Part shown: positions 43,717 to 53,214 of the stretch, in pieces
Numbering within the stretch: the stretch's first letter is position 1
Layout: each line of letters starts with the position of its first letter
From: Pseudomonas crudilactis
Lineage (GTDB): Bacteria > Pseudomonadota > Gammaproteobacteria > Pseudomonadales > Pseudomonadaceae
NCBI RefSeq assembly: GCF_013433315.1
Contig: NZ_WXVV01000012.1
Coordinates: 124,001-188,000, forward strand
DNA length: 64,000 nucleotides
Direction of reading: 5' to 3'
Notes under the pieces: generated by a model
The model's database searches: none
The model's input: the letters and a program-made list of their open reading frames with translations, nothing else
Told to the model about the DNA's origin: nothing
Made by a program: the position numbers and the translations under genes

Positions 43717-44610
43717 TCAGGCGCGGGCCTTGGGTTCGGGCAGGCCTTGAACGCCCGGGTTGAGGGCAAAGACTCCGCCCGCCAGTGGCTGATCGGCGAG
43801 GTCGATGCCTTGCGGGCGAATCGAGGTGACAAACAGAGTGTCGAGCCGAGGGCCGCCAAAGGCACACATCGTCGGTTTCTTCACCGGCACCGGCAGCGCG
43901 CGATCCAGTTTCCCCTGCGGGGTAAAGCGCAGCACCAAGCCGGCATCAATTGCGCAGATCCAGTAACAGCCATGTGAATCGACGGCGGCACCGTCCGGTC
44001 GACCGGGGTGGTCGTTCATGTCGACGAACAATCGGCGGTTGTGCGGCGTGCCGCTGTCGATGTCGTAATCGAAGGCCCAGATCAGTTGCCGGCTCGGGTG
44101 CGAGTCGGACAGGTACATGGTGCGGCCGTCGGGGCTGAACGCCAAGCCGTTGGGCACCACGAGTTCCTCCAGTTGCGGCGCCAGCACCGATACATCATTC
44201 GGGTTTTGCGCGTCGTAGCGATACAGCGCGCCGACCGCTTCGGCACCCATGGCGGTTGGCATCGAGCTGGCCCAGAAGCGTCCCTGACGATCGCAGCGAC
44301 CATCATTGAAGCGCATGCGCGGGCGGGCGTGCTCGACGCCGGTGAGCTTTTCCGCAGCCAGACGTCCGTCAGCCTGCGGGCGCAGTTTGAACAGGCCACT
44401 TTCCTGCGCGCCCAGCCAATGTCCCGCTTCGCTGCGGGCGATACAGGCGAGCATTTCGTCCGCCTGCCAGCAGTCGGTCTGGCCGTCGAGCTGCCAGCGA
44501 TGCAAGCGGCCGGCCGGAATATCCACCCAATACAAGGCATTTTCGTCGGCTTGCCAGACCGGGCTTTCACCGGTGGCGTTGCGCGCATCGACAATCAGTT
44601 CGGCATTCAT
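43717..44610 (-). CDS. SMP-30/gluconolactonase family lactonase (probable galactarolactone hydrolase)
   Basis: This 297-aa six-bladed beta-propeller has the SMP-30 landmarks: LGESPVW-like GESPVWQADENALYWVDI, RFNDGRCDRQGRFWASSM, PNGLAFSPDGRTMYLSDS and a GRPDGAAVDSHGCYW block with a metal-binding Asp. Uronate dehydrogenase makes galactaro-lactones, and enzymes of this family open them to galactarate. Its gene overlaps udh by 4 bp, so they form one operon. Confidence 0.85.
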   Translation of the reverse strand: MNAELIVDARNATGESPVWQADENALYWVDIPAGRLHRWQLDGQTDCWQADEMLACIARSEAGHWLGAQESGLFKLRPQADGRLAAEKLTGVEHARPRMRFNDGRCDRQGRFWASSMPTAMGAEAVGALYRYDAQNPNDVSVLAPQLEELVVPNGLAFSPDGRTMYLSDSHPSRQLIWAFDYDIDSGTPHNRRLFVDMNDHPGRPDGAAVDSHGCYWICAIDAGLVLRFTPQGKLDRALPVPVKKPTMCAFGGPRLDTLFVTSIRPQGIDLADQPLAGGVFALNPGVQGLPEPKARA

Positions 44611-45449
44611 GGTCGTGTCTGCGCCGGCGTTTCAAACGGACCAGCAGCGGTAAAGGCGCCGCCCTGATACAAGCGGTCGGGATGGTCGGCAGCGAGTGCC
44701 GGTTGTTGTTCGACCTGTGCGCGAAAGGCTTCGGAACTGTCCTGCGGCGCAAAGCCCAGGTGCGCGGCGTGCCGGTTGCTCCACCACTGATCACGGTTGG
44801 CGGACACCCCGTACACCACGCTGTGCCCGACATCGCTGGCCAGCAGTGCGCGGGCGATCAGGTGCTCAAGATCGGTATAGCTCAGCCAGGTCGCCAGCAT
44901 GCGCAAGTTGCGCGGTTCGGGGAATGAGGAACCGATGCGCAGGCTCACTGTTTCGATGCCATAGCGGTGGAAATAGAAGGTTGCCAAGTCCTCGCCGTAA
45001 GCCTTCGACAAACCGTAATAACCGTCCGGGCGACGCGGCGAATGGGCGTCGATCTGTTCGTCCTGCGAGTAGAAACCGGTGACGTGGTTGGAGCTGGCGA
45101 ACACGATGCGCTTGACCCCGTGCAGGCGCGCGGCCTCATAAACATGAAAGGTGCCGCGAATATTCGCCTCGAGAATTTCTTCGAAGGATCGCTCCACCGA
45201 GATCCCGCCCAAATGCACGATGGCATCGACGCCCTCGACCAGCGCGGCGACAGCGGCCTTGTCGCTCAGATTGCAGTTGATCACTTCGTCATGCGCGCCG
45301 CGGCTCGGCGTCATCGCACTGATGTCCGAGGCGCGGACGATGTCGGCGTGAACCTGCAGGGTTTCTCGCAGAATCTGGCCGAGCCCACCGGCGGCGCCGG
45401 TCAGCAGAATACGGTTGAAGGGTTTGGCCAGCGTGGTTTGTGTGGTCAT
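44607..45449 (-). CDS. udh: Uronate dehydrogenase
   Basis: This 280-aa short-chain/epimerase-type dehydrogenase has the NAD-binding motif TGAAGGLG (17-24) and catalytic Tyr145-xxx-Lys149 (YYGLSKAYGED). It strongly recalls known Pseudomonas Udh over its whole length (FASSNH, RIGSSFPEPRNLRMLATWLSY, NRHAAHLGF). It oxidises D-galacturonate or D-glucuronate to the aldaro-lactone with NAD+. The ATG at 45449 is chosen. It follows the porin gene in the same direction, and its end overlaps the lactonase start. Confidence 0.92.
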   Translation of the reverse strand: MTTQTTLAKPFNRILLTGAAGGLGQILRETLQVHADIVRASDISAMTPSRGAHDEVINCNLSDKAAVAALVEGVDAIVHLGGISVERSFEEILEANIRGTFHVYEAARLHGVKRIVFASSNHVTGFYSQDEQIDAHSPRRPDGYYGLSKAYGEDLATFYFHRYGIETVSLRIGSSFPEPRNLRMLATWLSYTDLEHLIARALLASDVGHSVVYGVSANRDQWWSNRHAAHLGFAPQDSSEAFRAQVEQQPALAADHPDRLYQGGAFTAAGPFETPAQTRP

Positions 45450-45544
45450 GGTCGGGTCTTCCATTACGCGGTGGTGAAAGGGGGAGCGGCGGGGTGCCTG
45501 CCCGACAAGCGATGCGCGCTCGTCAGGCAAAAGCTGCGCGCGGC

Positions 45545-46270
45545 TTACATGAAGTTGTACTGCACGCCCAGACGCCAGCGAGCCTGGCGGTCGGGTGAGG
45601 TGGAGTCGACTTTGATGTCGCCGATTTCCATGAAGGGCGCCCATTGTTTGGTGAGCTTGTATTTGACGATCAGGTTCTGTTCGTAGTCGTTCTTCTTGTT
45701 GTCGTAGCGGATGTAGTCGGTCTTGAAATAGATGAACTGATATTCGTAGGCCCACTTGTTGGCGGGCGTGTAGCCGAGCCAGCCTTCGAAGCGGTGGGTG
45801 GTCTGGTCATCCTTGTAGTGATCGGGCATGTCTTTGTTGACCTGATCGCGATCGAGTTTGCGCAGGTCCAGGCGATAGCGCGTCGCTACGTAAAAGGCGT
45901 CGTCGATTTTGTAGTTGTACTTGAGGCCGAACTTGTAGGCGGTCGCATCCTTCGAGCTGTCCATCTGAAACGCCGGGGTCAGCGTCGACTGCGCGCTGAG
46001 CTTGTAGTTGTAGCTCACCGTGAACTCATGGCCGTTGTTGACCATGTTGTCGTAGGCGACATCTTTGCGGTCGCCGGCCGTGCGGTATTTCATCTCCGCC
46101 TCAAACCCCAGTCCACTGTCCAGGCGGTAGTTGAGCTTGATTCGATCGGCGTGGGCGCTGTCCTCCTCGGTGTACTGATGGCGGTAGTTGAGGCTGGCAG
46201 AGTCAGCGTGGGCAGAGAAGGGCAGGCCGAGGGCCGCGACAGTGACGAGCGTGCGTAGGGTGGTGTTCAT
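45545..46270 (-). CDS. KdgM-type oligogalacturonate porin
   Basis: This 241-aa protein has a cleaved signal peptide (FSAHA/DSASL) and a run of amphipathic beta strands rich in Tyr, Asp, Lys and Arg (LNYRHQYTEEDSAHADRIKLNYR; YVATRYRLDLRKLDR), ending in an aromatic outer-membrane terminus (VQYNF-M). This is the style of KdgM/NanC small monomeric porins that pass acidic oligosaccharides such as oligogalacturonides. It is first in the porin-udh-lactonase operon, with an operator of the FadR type about 95 bp upstream. Confidence 0.85.
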   Translation of the reverse strand: MNTTLRTLVTVAALGLPFSAHADSASLNYRHQYTEEDSAHADRIKLNYRLDSGLGFEAEMKYRTAGDRKDVAYDNMVNNGHEFTVSYNYKLSAQSTLTPAFQMDSSKDATAYKFGLKYNYKIDDAFYVATRYRLDLRKLDRDQVNKDMPDHYKDDQTTHRFEGWLGYTPANKWAYEYQFIYFKTDYIRYDNKKNDYEQNLIVKYKLTKQWAPFMEIGDIKVDSTSPDRQARWRLGVQYNFM

Positions 46271-46364
46271 ACGGTCTTCTTTTTTGTTTTTGTTAGGGTC
46301 GTTTGACGAGTACTACAGGCACCGCGATGTTGCGTATGGCTCTCATTTGAGGCACAGATATAAG

Positions 46365-46379
46365 TTATCGTACGACAAG
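46365..46379. promoter_or_regulatory. Operator B: FadR/GntR-type palindrome before the porin operon
   Basis: TTATCGTACGACAAG contains TCGTACGACAA, which fits TNGTNNNACNA and matches the half site TTGTCGTAC of operator A on the opposite strand. It lies 95 bp upstream of the porin gene. Confidence 0.62.
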
Positions 46380-46554
46380 ATGACTCGTCTATGTGATTTT
46401 GCTAGTTTAGAAACATGTTGATACATATATGCCCTGTGAATAGGGGTCTAAAGCAAGTCCTGTTATTCCGTAGTCATCTTTAAATATGGCGCTTTGCTGG
46501 ACGTTTAGCCGCAAAGGCGTCGATTCGAAGAGGTGTTATTGGGTCTTTTCAAGT

Positions 46555-46566
46555 GTTGTACGATGA
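46555..46566. promoter_or_regulatory. Operator C: FadR/GntR-type palindrome before the cycloisomerase operon
   Basis: GTTGTACGATGA keeps the TTGTACGA core of operators A and B with one arm degenerate. It lies 65 bp before the cycloisomerase ATG, in a position suited to repress it. Confidence 0.55.
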
Positions 46567-46630
46567 CCTATGATCGGTCGCAACCGACGACACTCCTGTC
46601 ACAAATCCAATAAGAAGGCTCAAGACGTCC

Positions 46631-47785
46631 ATGAGAATCACAGCAGTCAACGTCCAGGTTTTTTCCTATCCCACCCGCCGCGCAGTCGACAGCGCCGGTC
46701 ATGCTCATCCCGGTGATGTCAGTCAGGCGCAAATGGCGTTGCTGCGCATCCAGACCGAAGACGGCAAGGAGGGTTATGCCCTCGGTGCGCCGGAGCTGAT
46801 TCGTCCTTATGTGCTGGATGGTTTTGTGCGCAAGGTGCTGGTCGGGCAGAACGCCTTTGATCGCGAAAAGATCTGGCATGACCTGGCGCACTGGCAGCGT
46901 GGCAGCGCCAGCCAGTTGACTGACCGCGCGCTGGCGTTGGTCGAGCAGGCGTTGTGGGATTGGGCGGGGCGCAAGCTCGGGGTGCCGGTGCACAAGTTGA
47001 TCGGCGGTTTTCGCGACAAGGTGCCGGCGTACGGCTCAACCATGTGCGGCGATGAATTGCCTGAGGGCCTGGCGACGCCGGAAGACTATGGACGCTTTGC
47101 CGAAACGCTGGTCAAGCGCGGCTACAAGGCGATCAAATTGCACACCTGGATGCCGCCGGTCTCGTTCGCGCCAAGCCCGCGCATTGACGTCAAAGCCTGC
47201 GCGGCAGTGCGCGAAGCGGTGGGCCCGGACATCGCCTTGATGCTCGACGGTTATCACTGGTACAGCCGCACCGAAGCGCTGTACATCGGACGCGAACTGG
47301 AAAAACTCGACTTCGCCTGGTTCGAAGAACCGATGATGGAAGAGTCCGCCGAATCCTATGCCTGGCTGGCGGGGCAACTGGACATTCCGGTACTCGGCCC
47401 GGAAACCTTGTCCGGCAAACACCTGAGCCGGGCCAGTTGGGTCAAGCACGACGTTTGCGACATTCTGCGTGCCGGGGTCGCCGGGGTCGGCGGGATCGGA
47501 CCTTGCCTGAAAGTCGCGCACATGGCCGAGTCGTTTGGCATGGATTGCGAAATCCATGGCAACGGCGCAGCCAACCTGACGGTGGTCGGCGCGATCAAGA
47601 ACTGCACCTGGTACGAGCGCGGCTTGCTGCACCCGTATCTGGATTACGACGAGGTGCCGGCGTACCTCAAGCGCCTGGTCGATCCGATGGACAGCGACGG
47701 TTTTGTGCATTTGTCCGACCTGCCGGGTCTGGGCGAAGACATCGACTTCAACTTCATCGAGATGAACACGCTTAAAAGCTTCTGA
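46631..47785 (+). CDS. Enolase-superfamily enzyme, probable D-galactaro-1,4-lactone cycloisomerase
   Basis: This 384-aa member of the mandelate racemase/muconate lactonising group has a second-strand KLH (AIKLHTWMPP), metal ligands in MLDGYHW, FEEPM and GPETL, and a catalytic His in EIHGNGAANL. The sequence style matches the galactarolactone cycloisomerase (Gci) of Agrobacterium better than galactarate dehydratases, which fits its place with uronate dehydrogenase. It should convert the lactone from Udh to 3-deoxy-2-keto-hexarate. It heads the forward operon that continues with the ABC transporter. Confidence 0.75.
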   Translation: MRITAVNVQVFSYPTRRAVDSAGHAHPGDVSQAQMALLRIQTEDGKEGYALGAPELIRPYVLDGFVRKVLVGQNAFDREKIWHDLAHWQRGSASQLTDRALALVEQALWDWAGRKLGVPVHKLIGGFRDKVPAYGSTMCGDELPEGLATPEDYGRFAETLVKRGYKAIKLHTWMPPVSFAPSPRIDVKACAAVREAVGPDIALMLDGYHWYSRTEALYIGRELEKLDFAWFEEPMMEESAESYAWLAGQLDIPVLGPETLSGKHLSRASWVKHDVCDILRAGVAGVGGIGPCLKVAHMAESFGMDCEIHGNGAANLTVVGAIKNCTWYERGLLHPYLDYDEVPAYLKRLVDPMDSDGFVHLSDLPGLGEDIDFNFIEMNTLKSF

Positions 47786-47857
47786 CGTGTACGCGGGCTG
47801 CCCGGTGCATGCCGGGCTGTCCGAGAGCCCTATAAATATAAGAAAGGCACTCTCGCT

Positions 47858-49468
47858 ATGAACATTCTTCCTTCGCTGTGGGCGCGGGTTCTGGTGGCTA
47901 CCCTGACGGTGACCGCGCTACCTGTCGTCCATGCCAAAACCCCGGCCGATCAATTGATCGTCGGCATGAGCATGATCAATCTGCTGTCCCTCGACCCGGC
48001 AGCCGCCACCGGCCTGGACGTGTCGGAGATCAATGCCAACCTCTATGACATGTTGCTGGTGCAAGACGTCGCTGCGCCGGATCAGCTGTTGCCGGCACTC
48101 GCCGAGCGCTGGCAAGTCAGCGACGACCGCAAGACCCTGACCTTCAATCTGCGCCAGGGCGTGCAATTTCAATCGGGCAACCCGTTGAGCGCCGAAGACG
48201 TCGCCTGGTCGTTGCAGCGCGTGCTCAAACTCAATCTCGCACTGGCGTCGACCTGGAAGGCTTACGGTTTTACTGCTGACAACGTCGAGCGTTCGATGCG
48301 CGCGACCGATGCCAATACCTTCGTCATTGAATTGCCGCGACCCACCGATCCGCAGTTGGTGCTCAACACGCTGGCGACCTCGCCAAGTGCCTTCATTCTT
48401 GACCGCAAAAAAGTCCTCGAACATCAGAAGAACAATGACCTGGGCGCCGCCTGGCTGGTGACGCACGCCGCCGGCAGTGGTGCCTTCGTGCTCAATGACT
48501 GGCGGGCCAACGACGTGATTCTGATGAGCCGTTTCGACGGTTACTGGGGTGGCCCGGCCAAGCTCAAGCGCATCGTCATGCGCAACATGACCGAGTCGCA
48601 GTCGTTGCGTCTGATGATCGAACGGGGCGACCTCGACATCGCCAAAGGCATGTCGGCGCCGGACATCCAGGCCTTGCAGAACAGCGACAAGGTCCGCACG
48701 CAAACCTTGCAACGCGGCACGTTGTATTACGTCGCACTGAGTGTGAAGCAGCCGATGTTCGCCGACGCGCGCGTGCGCAAGGCCGTGCGCTCGTTGATCG
48801 ACTACCAGGGCATCAACCAGACTGTCATGCCGCACTACGGCGTGATCAATCAGCGGCCGATGCCGTTGGGACTGGCCGCGCGCCTGCCGGATCCCGGTTA
48901 TCGACTGAATGTCGATGAGGCAAAAAAACTTCTCGCTGACGCCGGTTACCCGAACGGGTTCAAGACCAGTATTCGCGTGCTGGCCGAGCCGCCGTTCATC
49001 AACATCGCCTCCAATCTGCAATCGACGCTGGCGCAGGCCGGGATCGAAGCCAGCATCATCACCGGCACCGGTAACCAGATCTACGGCGCCATGCGTGAGC
49101 GTAGTTTCGACATCATCGTCGGCCGTGGCGGTGGCGGCGCCGAACGTCATCCTCATTCGAGCCTGCGCACGCTGGTGTACAACCCGGATAACCGTGACGA
49201 AGCCAAGCTGAGCAACTTCCAGGGCTGGCGCACTTCGTTCTACAGTCCCGAGTTGAATCAGTTGATCGAGAGTGCCGAAGTCGAGCCCGATGCGCAGAAA
49301 CAACTGGCGCAGTATCAGGACATCCAGCAGCAACTCGATCAGCAAGTGGGCGCGATTCTGCCGGTCTCGCAGATGACCGACACGGTGTTGGTTTACGCCG
49401 ATGTTGCCGATTTTCAAGGGCACACAGCCGCGACCACACGCTACAAAGACGTCTACAAAAAACGCTGA
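47858..49468 (+). CDS. ABC transporter substrate-binding protein, peptide/nickel (SBP_bac_5) family, copy 1
   Basis: This 536-aa periplasmic binding protein has a Sec signal (VVHA/KTPAD) and the DppA/OppA-like fold (LTFNLRQGVQFQSGNPLSAEDVAWSL; MTESQSLRLMIERGDLDIA; YYVALSVKQPMFADARVRKAV). It is closely similar along its full length to the second copy at 50613. Its position in a galacturonate operon suggests that the ligand is an oligogalacturonide or uronate and not a peptide, but the family alone does not show it. A hairpin follows the stop. Confidence 0.85.
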   Translation: MNILPSLWARVLVATLTVTALPVVHAKTPADQLIVGMSMINLLSLDPAAATGLDVSEINANLYDMLLVQDVAAPDQLLPALAERWQVSDDRKTLTFNLRQGVQFQSGNPLSAEDVAWSLQRVLKLNLALASTWKAYGFTADNVERSMRATDANTFVIELPRPTDPQLVLNTLATSPSAFILDRKKVLEHQKNNDLGAAWLVTHAAGSGAFVLNDWRANDVILMSRFDGYWGGPAKLKRIVMRNMTESQSLRLMIERGDLDIAKGMSAPDIQALQNSDKVRTQTLQRGTLYYVALSVKQPMFADARVRKAVRSLIDYQGINQTVMPHYGVINQRPMPLGLAARLPDPGYRLNVDEAKKLLADAGYPNGFKTSIRVLAEPPFINIASNLQSTLAQAGIEASIITGTGNQIYGAMRERSFDIIVGRGGGGAERHPHSSLRTLVYNPDNRDEAKLSNFQGWRTSFYSPELNQLIESAEVEPDAQKQLAQYQDIQQQLDQQVGAILPVSQMTDTVLVYADVADFQGHTAATTRYKDVYKKR

Positions 49469-49528
49469 AATGCACGGATGAACTTCGCGTGCCGGGTGCA
49501 CCGGTGACCGTTTTATCAGGAGCTGACT

Positions 49529-50566
49529 ATGTTTGTTATGACTGCCTCTGCCATGGGAGCCCGCGCCTCCAATACCGCGCGGCGTGCCAGCACGGTACTG
49601 GTGACGTTGCTGGGCCTGCTGGCGCTGACGTTTATCATCGGTCGGGTCATGCCGCTCGATCCGGTGCTGGCGGTGGTCGGGCCGGACGCCGACAGTTCGA
49701 CCTACGATCAGGTGTATCGGGCGATGGGGCTGGACAAACCGATCTGGACCCAGTTCGGCCTGTACCTCAATGACTTGCTGCACGGCAATTTCGGTAACGC
49801 GCTGTTGACCGGGCACCCGGTGCTCGATGACATCCGCCGAGTGTTCCCGGCCACCATCGAGCTGGCGACCCTGGCCATCCTCTTCGGTGTGCTGATCGGT
49901 TTGCCGCTGGGCGTCTGCGCGGCGAGCAATCAAGGGCGACTGGGCGATCATGTCGCGCGAGTGATTACCCTGTTCGGCTATTCCACACCGATTTTCTGGC
50001 TGGGCATGATGGGCTTGCTGGTGTTTTACGCCTGGCTCGGCTGGGCCGGGGGCGCCGGTCGCATCGACCTGGCGTACGACGGCATGGTGCCCGAAGTCAC
50101 CGGGCTATTGCTGATCGATTCGAGCCTGGCAGGTGACTGGGAAGCCTTCGCCAGCGCCTTGCGCCACATCGTCTTGCCGGCGCTGATCCTCGGGCTGAAC
50201 TCGGTGGCTTATATCAGTCGGATGACGCGCAGCTTCATGCTCGAGCAACTGTCCCAGGAATACATCATCACCGCTCGGGTCAAGGGTTTGTCGCGCCGCC
50301 AGGTGGTCTGGGGTCACGCCTTTCGCAACATCCTCGTGCAACTGCTGACAGTAGTGGCGCTGGCTTACGGCTCGCTGCTCGAAGGCGCGGTGCTGATCGA
50401 AACGGTCTTTGCCTGGCCGGGTTTCGGCCAGTACCTGACCAGCAGCCTGATGCTCGGCGACATGAATGCGGTGATGGGCTGTGTGCTGGTGATCGGTTTG
50501 ATTTTTGTCGCGCTCAACCTGATCAGCGATGCCTTGTACAAGGTCTTCGACCCGCGCACCCGTTAA
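49529..50566 (+). CDS. ABC transporter permease, DppB-like
   Basis: This 345-aa permease has six predicted membrane helices and the DppB/OppB signature: YLNDLLHGNFGNALLTGHPV, then the EAA loop ARVKGLSRRQVVWGHAFRN before LLEGAVLIETVFAWPGFGQYL. It is the first of the two permease subunits. CAGGAGCT precedes the ATG. Confidence 0.88.
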   Translation: MFVMTASAMGARASNTARRASTVLVTLLGLLALTFIIGRVMPLDPVLAVVGPDADSSTYDQVYRAMGLDKPIWTQFGLYLNDLLHGNFGNALLTGHPVLDDIRRVFPATIELATLAILFGVLIGLPLGVCAASNQGRLGDHVARVITLFGYSTPIFWLGMMGLLVFYAWLGWAGGAGRIDLAYDGMVPEVTGLLLIDSSLAGDWEAFASALRHIVLPALILGLNSVAYISRMTRSFMLEQLSQEYIITARVKGLSRRQVVWGHAFRNILVQLLTVVALAYGSLLEGAVLIETVFAWPGFGQYLTSSLMLGDMNAVMGCVLVIGLIFVALNLISDALYKVFDPRTR

Positions 50567-50612
50567 CACGCTTGGCAGCAGCACTAAAAATTATAAAAAG
50601 AAGGATTTTTCA

Positions 50613-52223
50613 ATGACGACTGCATTTACCAAACTGCACGCTGGCCTGTTGGCGGCGATCCTGGCGCTGGTGCCGATGACCCAGGCCAGCGCCAAGACGC
50701 CGGCCGATCAACTGATCGTCGGCATGAGCATGGTCAACCTGTTTTCCATCGATCCGGCCAACGCGCCAGGTCTCGACGCTTCCGGCGTCAATGCCAATCT
50801 TTATGACACTCTGGTCAAGCGAGATCAGGGCAATCCGGAACAGCATCTGCCGCAACTGGCCGAGCGCTGGACGATCAGCGACGACGGCAAGCAGATAACC
50901 TTTCATTTGCGTCAGGACGTCAAGTTTCACTCCGGCAATCCGCTGACCGCTGAAGATGTGGCCTGGTCGCTGTACCGGGTGATGAAACTCAATTTCGGTC
51001 TGGCCACGACCTGGAAAGCCTACGGTTATAACGTCGACAACATTCAGTCACTGATCCGCGCCAGCGATACCCACACGCTGGTCGTCGACTTGCCGCAAAC
51101 CATGGACCCACTGTTATTGATCGACTCGCTGGCGATCTCGCCAAGCGCGGTGGTGATCGATCGCAAAACAGCGTTGGCGCATGAGAAAAACGCTGACCTC
51201 GGTGCTAACTGGCTGGTGACCAACGAGGCCGGCAGCGGACCGTTTGTGCTGAGCAAATGGACAGCGAACGACTCGCTGTTGCTGACCCGCTTCGACGGTT
51301 ACTGGGGCGGTGCTGCCAAGCTCAAACGCGTGGTGGTGCGGCACATGACCGAATCGCAGTCGCTGCGCCTGATGCTGGAGCGCGGTGACCTCGATCTGGC
51401 GTATGGCATGGCCGCACCGGACATCCGCGCCATCGACGGTTCGGAAAAAATCCACGTACAGTCACTGCCGCGCGGCACCATGTATTACGTTGCGCTGAGC
51501 ATGAAGCAACCCGAATTTGCCAATCCCAAAGTGCGCGAAGCGGTGCGCAACCTGATCGACTACAAGGGCCTCGACGAACAGGTGATGCCGTATTACGGCC
51601 AGCTGAATCAGCAGCCGATGCAACTCGGTCTGGCGGCGCGCCTGCCGGATCCGGGTTATCACATGGACGTCGCCAAGGCGAAAAAACTCCTCGCCGAAGC
51701 GGGTTATCCGGACGGCTTCAGCACGACCATTCGCACATTGTCAGAGCCGCCCTTCATCGACATCGCCGCGCGCCTGCAAGCGACGCTGGCCGAGGGCGGG
51801 ATCAAGGCCAGCATCGTCAACGGCACTGGCAACCAGGTGTACGGCGCCATGCGCGCGCGCAACTTCGACATCATCGTTGCGCGCGGGGCCGAGCGCTATC
51901 CGCATCCGTATTTCAGCCTGCGCACGTTTGCCTACAACCCCAACAACAGCGATGACGCCGGCCTGCCGAATTTCCAGGGTTGGCGCGCGTCGTTTTTCAG
52001 TCCGCAGCTCAATAGCCTGATTGATCAGGCCGGGGTCGAACGCGATGCCGGCCAGCGCCTGAACCTGTATCACCAGGCGCAGAAAATCTACGACGAGCAG
52101 GTCGGCCCGATCATGATGATTTCGCAGATGACCGACACCGTGGTCAGCGCCGCCGACGTCAAGGGTTTCGCCGGTGACGATGCCGAGGCAACGCGCTATC
52201 TGGGTGTCTACAAACAACGCTGA
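50613..52223 (+). CDS. ABC transporter substrate-binding protein, peptide/nickel family, copy 2
   Basis: This 536-aa protein is a paralogue of copy 1 (shared KTPADQLIVGMSM, GYWGG-AKLKR, MTESQSLRLM, LAARLPDPGY, SIVNGTGNQVYGAMR-type segments). The real start is the ATG at 50613 with AAGAAGGA upstream; the frame is open further back. The two binding proteins sharing one membrane complex suggest two related ligands, for example oligomers of different length. Confidence 0.85.
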   Translation: MTTAFTKLHAGLLAAILALVPMTQASAKTPADQLIVGMSMVNLFSIDPANAPGLDASGVNANLYDTLVKRDQGNPEQHLPQLAERWTISDDGKQITFHLRQDVKFHSGNPLTAEDVAWSLYRVMKLNFGLATTWKAYGYNVDNIQSLIRASDTHTLVVDLPQTMDPLLLIDSLAISPSAVVIDRKTALAHEKNADLGANWLVTNEAGSGPFVLSKWTANDSLLLTRFDGYWGGAAKLKRVVVRHMTESQSLRLMLERGDLDLAYGMAAPDIRAIDGSEKIHVQSLPRGTMYYVALSMKQPEFANPKVREAVRNLIDYKGLDEQVMPYYGQLNQQPMQLGLAARLPDPGYHMDVAKAKKLLAEAGYPDGFSTTIRTLSEPPFIDIAARLQATLAEGGIKASIVNGTGNQVYGAMRARNFDIIVARGAERYPHPYFSLRTFAYNPNNSDDAGLPNFQGWRASFFSPQLNSLIDQAGVERDAGQRLNLYHQAQKIYDEQVGPIMMISQMTDTVVSAADVKGFAGDDAEATRYLGVYKQR

Positions 52224-52279
52224 ACGCTGCCCGGTGCGTCGGCTTACGCGCCGGGTAATCCTGAATTCAATCCGAGAAC

Positions 52280-53203
52280 ATGCCCATGATTGCCAACATG
52301 TCTTCTACTGATTCGAGCGCCAAGCGGCGGTTGGATCGTACCCCCGGATCCAGCTTCGACGCCTTCTGCAAAAGTGCCCTGAAAGTCTTGCGGCACTTGT
52401 TGCGCAACCCGATGACCCTGGCCGGATTGCTGGTCGCGCTGGTGCTGGTGGTGGTGGCGCTGTTTGCACCGTGGATCGCCACCCATGATCCGGTGGCGCA
52501 GAACCTCGCCAATGCCCTGCAGGCGCCGGGCGCTGCCCACTGGTTCGGCACCGATGAATACGGCCGGGATATCTTCAGTCGGCTGGTCTACGGCTCGCGC
52601 ATCACGCTGTACATCATCACCCTGGTGACCGTGATCGTCGGCCCGATCGGGCTGTTTATCGGCACCGTCTCCGGCTACTACGGCGGTGTTGTCGACACGG
52701 TGTTCATGCGCCTGACCGACATCTTCATCTCCTTTCCCAGCCTGGTGCTGGCGCTGGCATTTATCGCTGCGCTCGGTCCGGGCCTGGAACACGCGGTGGT
52801 AGCGATTGCGCTGACGTCGTGGCCGTCGATTGCGCGATTGGCGCGGGCGGAAACCCTGTCGTTGCGCAAGGCTGACTTCGTCGTGGCGGTCGAGCTGCAA
52901 GGGGCTTCGTCCACGCGAATCATCCTGCGGCACATCGTGCCGATGTGCATGTCGTCGGTGATCATCCGCCTGACCATGAACATGGCCGGGATCATCCTCA
53001 CCGCAGCGGCACTGGGCTTTCTCGGCCTCGGTGCGCAGGCGCCGTCGCCGGAGTGGGGCGCGATGATTTCCACCGGGCGCCGCTACATGCTCGAGTGCTG
53101 GTGGCTGGTGGCTGTTCCGGGGGCCGCAATCATGTTGGTCAGCCTGGCTTTCAACCTGTTGGGCGACGGCCTGCGGGACATTCTTGATCCGCGCAGCGAG
53201 TAA
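52280..53203 (+). CDS. ABC transporter permease, DppC-like
   Basis: This 307-aa permease has an N-terminal cytoplasmic stretch, then six helices, with the DppC/OppC signature: HWFGTDEYGRDIFSRLVYGSR and the EAA-type loop ELQGASSTRIILRHIVPMC. A second in-frame ATG (52298) is possible. A GC-rich hairpin precedes it after the binding-protein gene. Confidence 0.88.
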   Translation: MPMIANMSSTDSSAKRRLDRTPGSSFDAFCKSALKVLRHLLRNPMTLAGLLVALVLVVVALFAPWIATHDPVAQNLANALQAPGAAHWFGTDEYGRDIFSRLVYGSRITLYIITLVTVIVGPIGLFIGTVSGYYGGVVDTVFMRLTDIFISFPSLVLALAFIAALGPGLEHAVVAIALTSWPSIARLARAETLSLRKADFVVAVELQGASSTRIILRHIVPMCMSSVIIRLTMNMAGIILTAAALGFLGLGAQAPSPEWGAMISTGRRYMLECWWLVAVPGAAIMLVSLAFNLLGDGLRDILDPRSE

Positions 53204-53214
53204 TCGGAGGCTGT

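Noticed and set aside
47918..49951. A 677-codon reverse-strand ORF opposite the transporter genes
   Set aside because: It is a high-GC shadow frame: the forward strand encodes a clear binding protein and permease with ribosome sites, and the reverse product has low-quality, Arg/His/Gln-rich composition.
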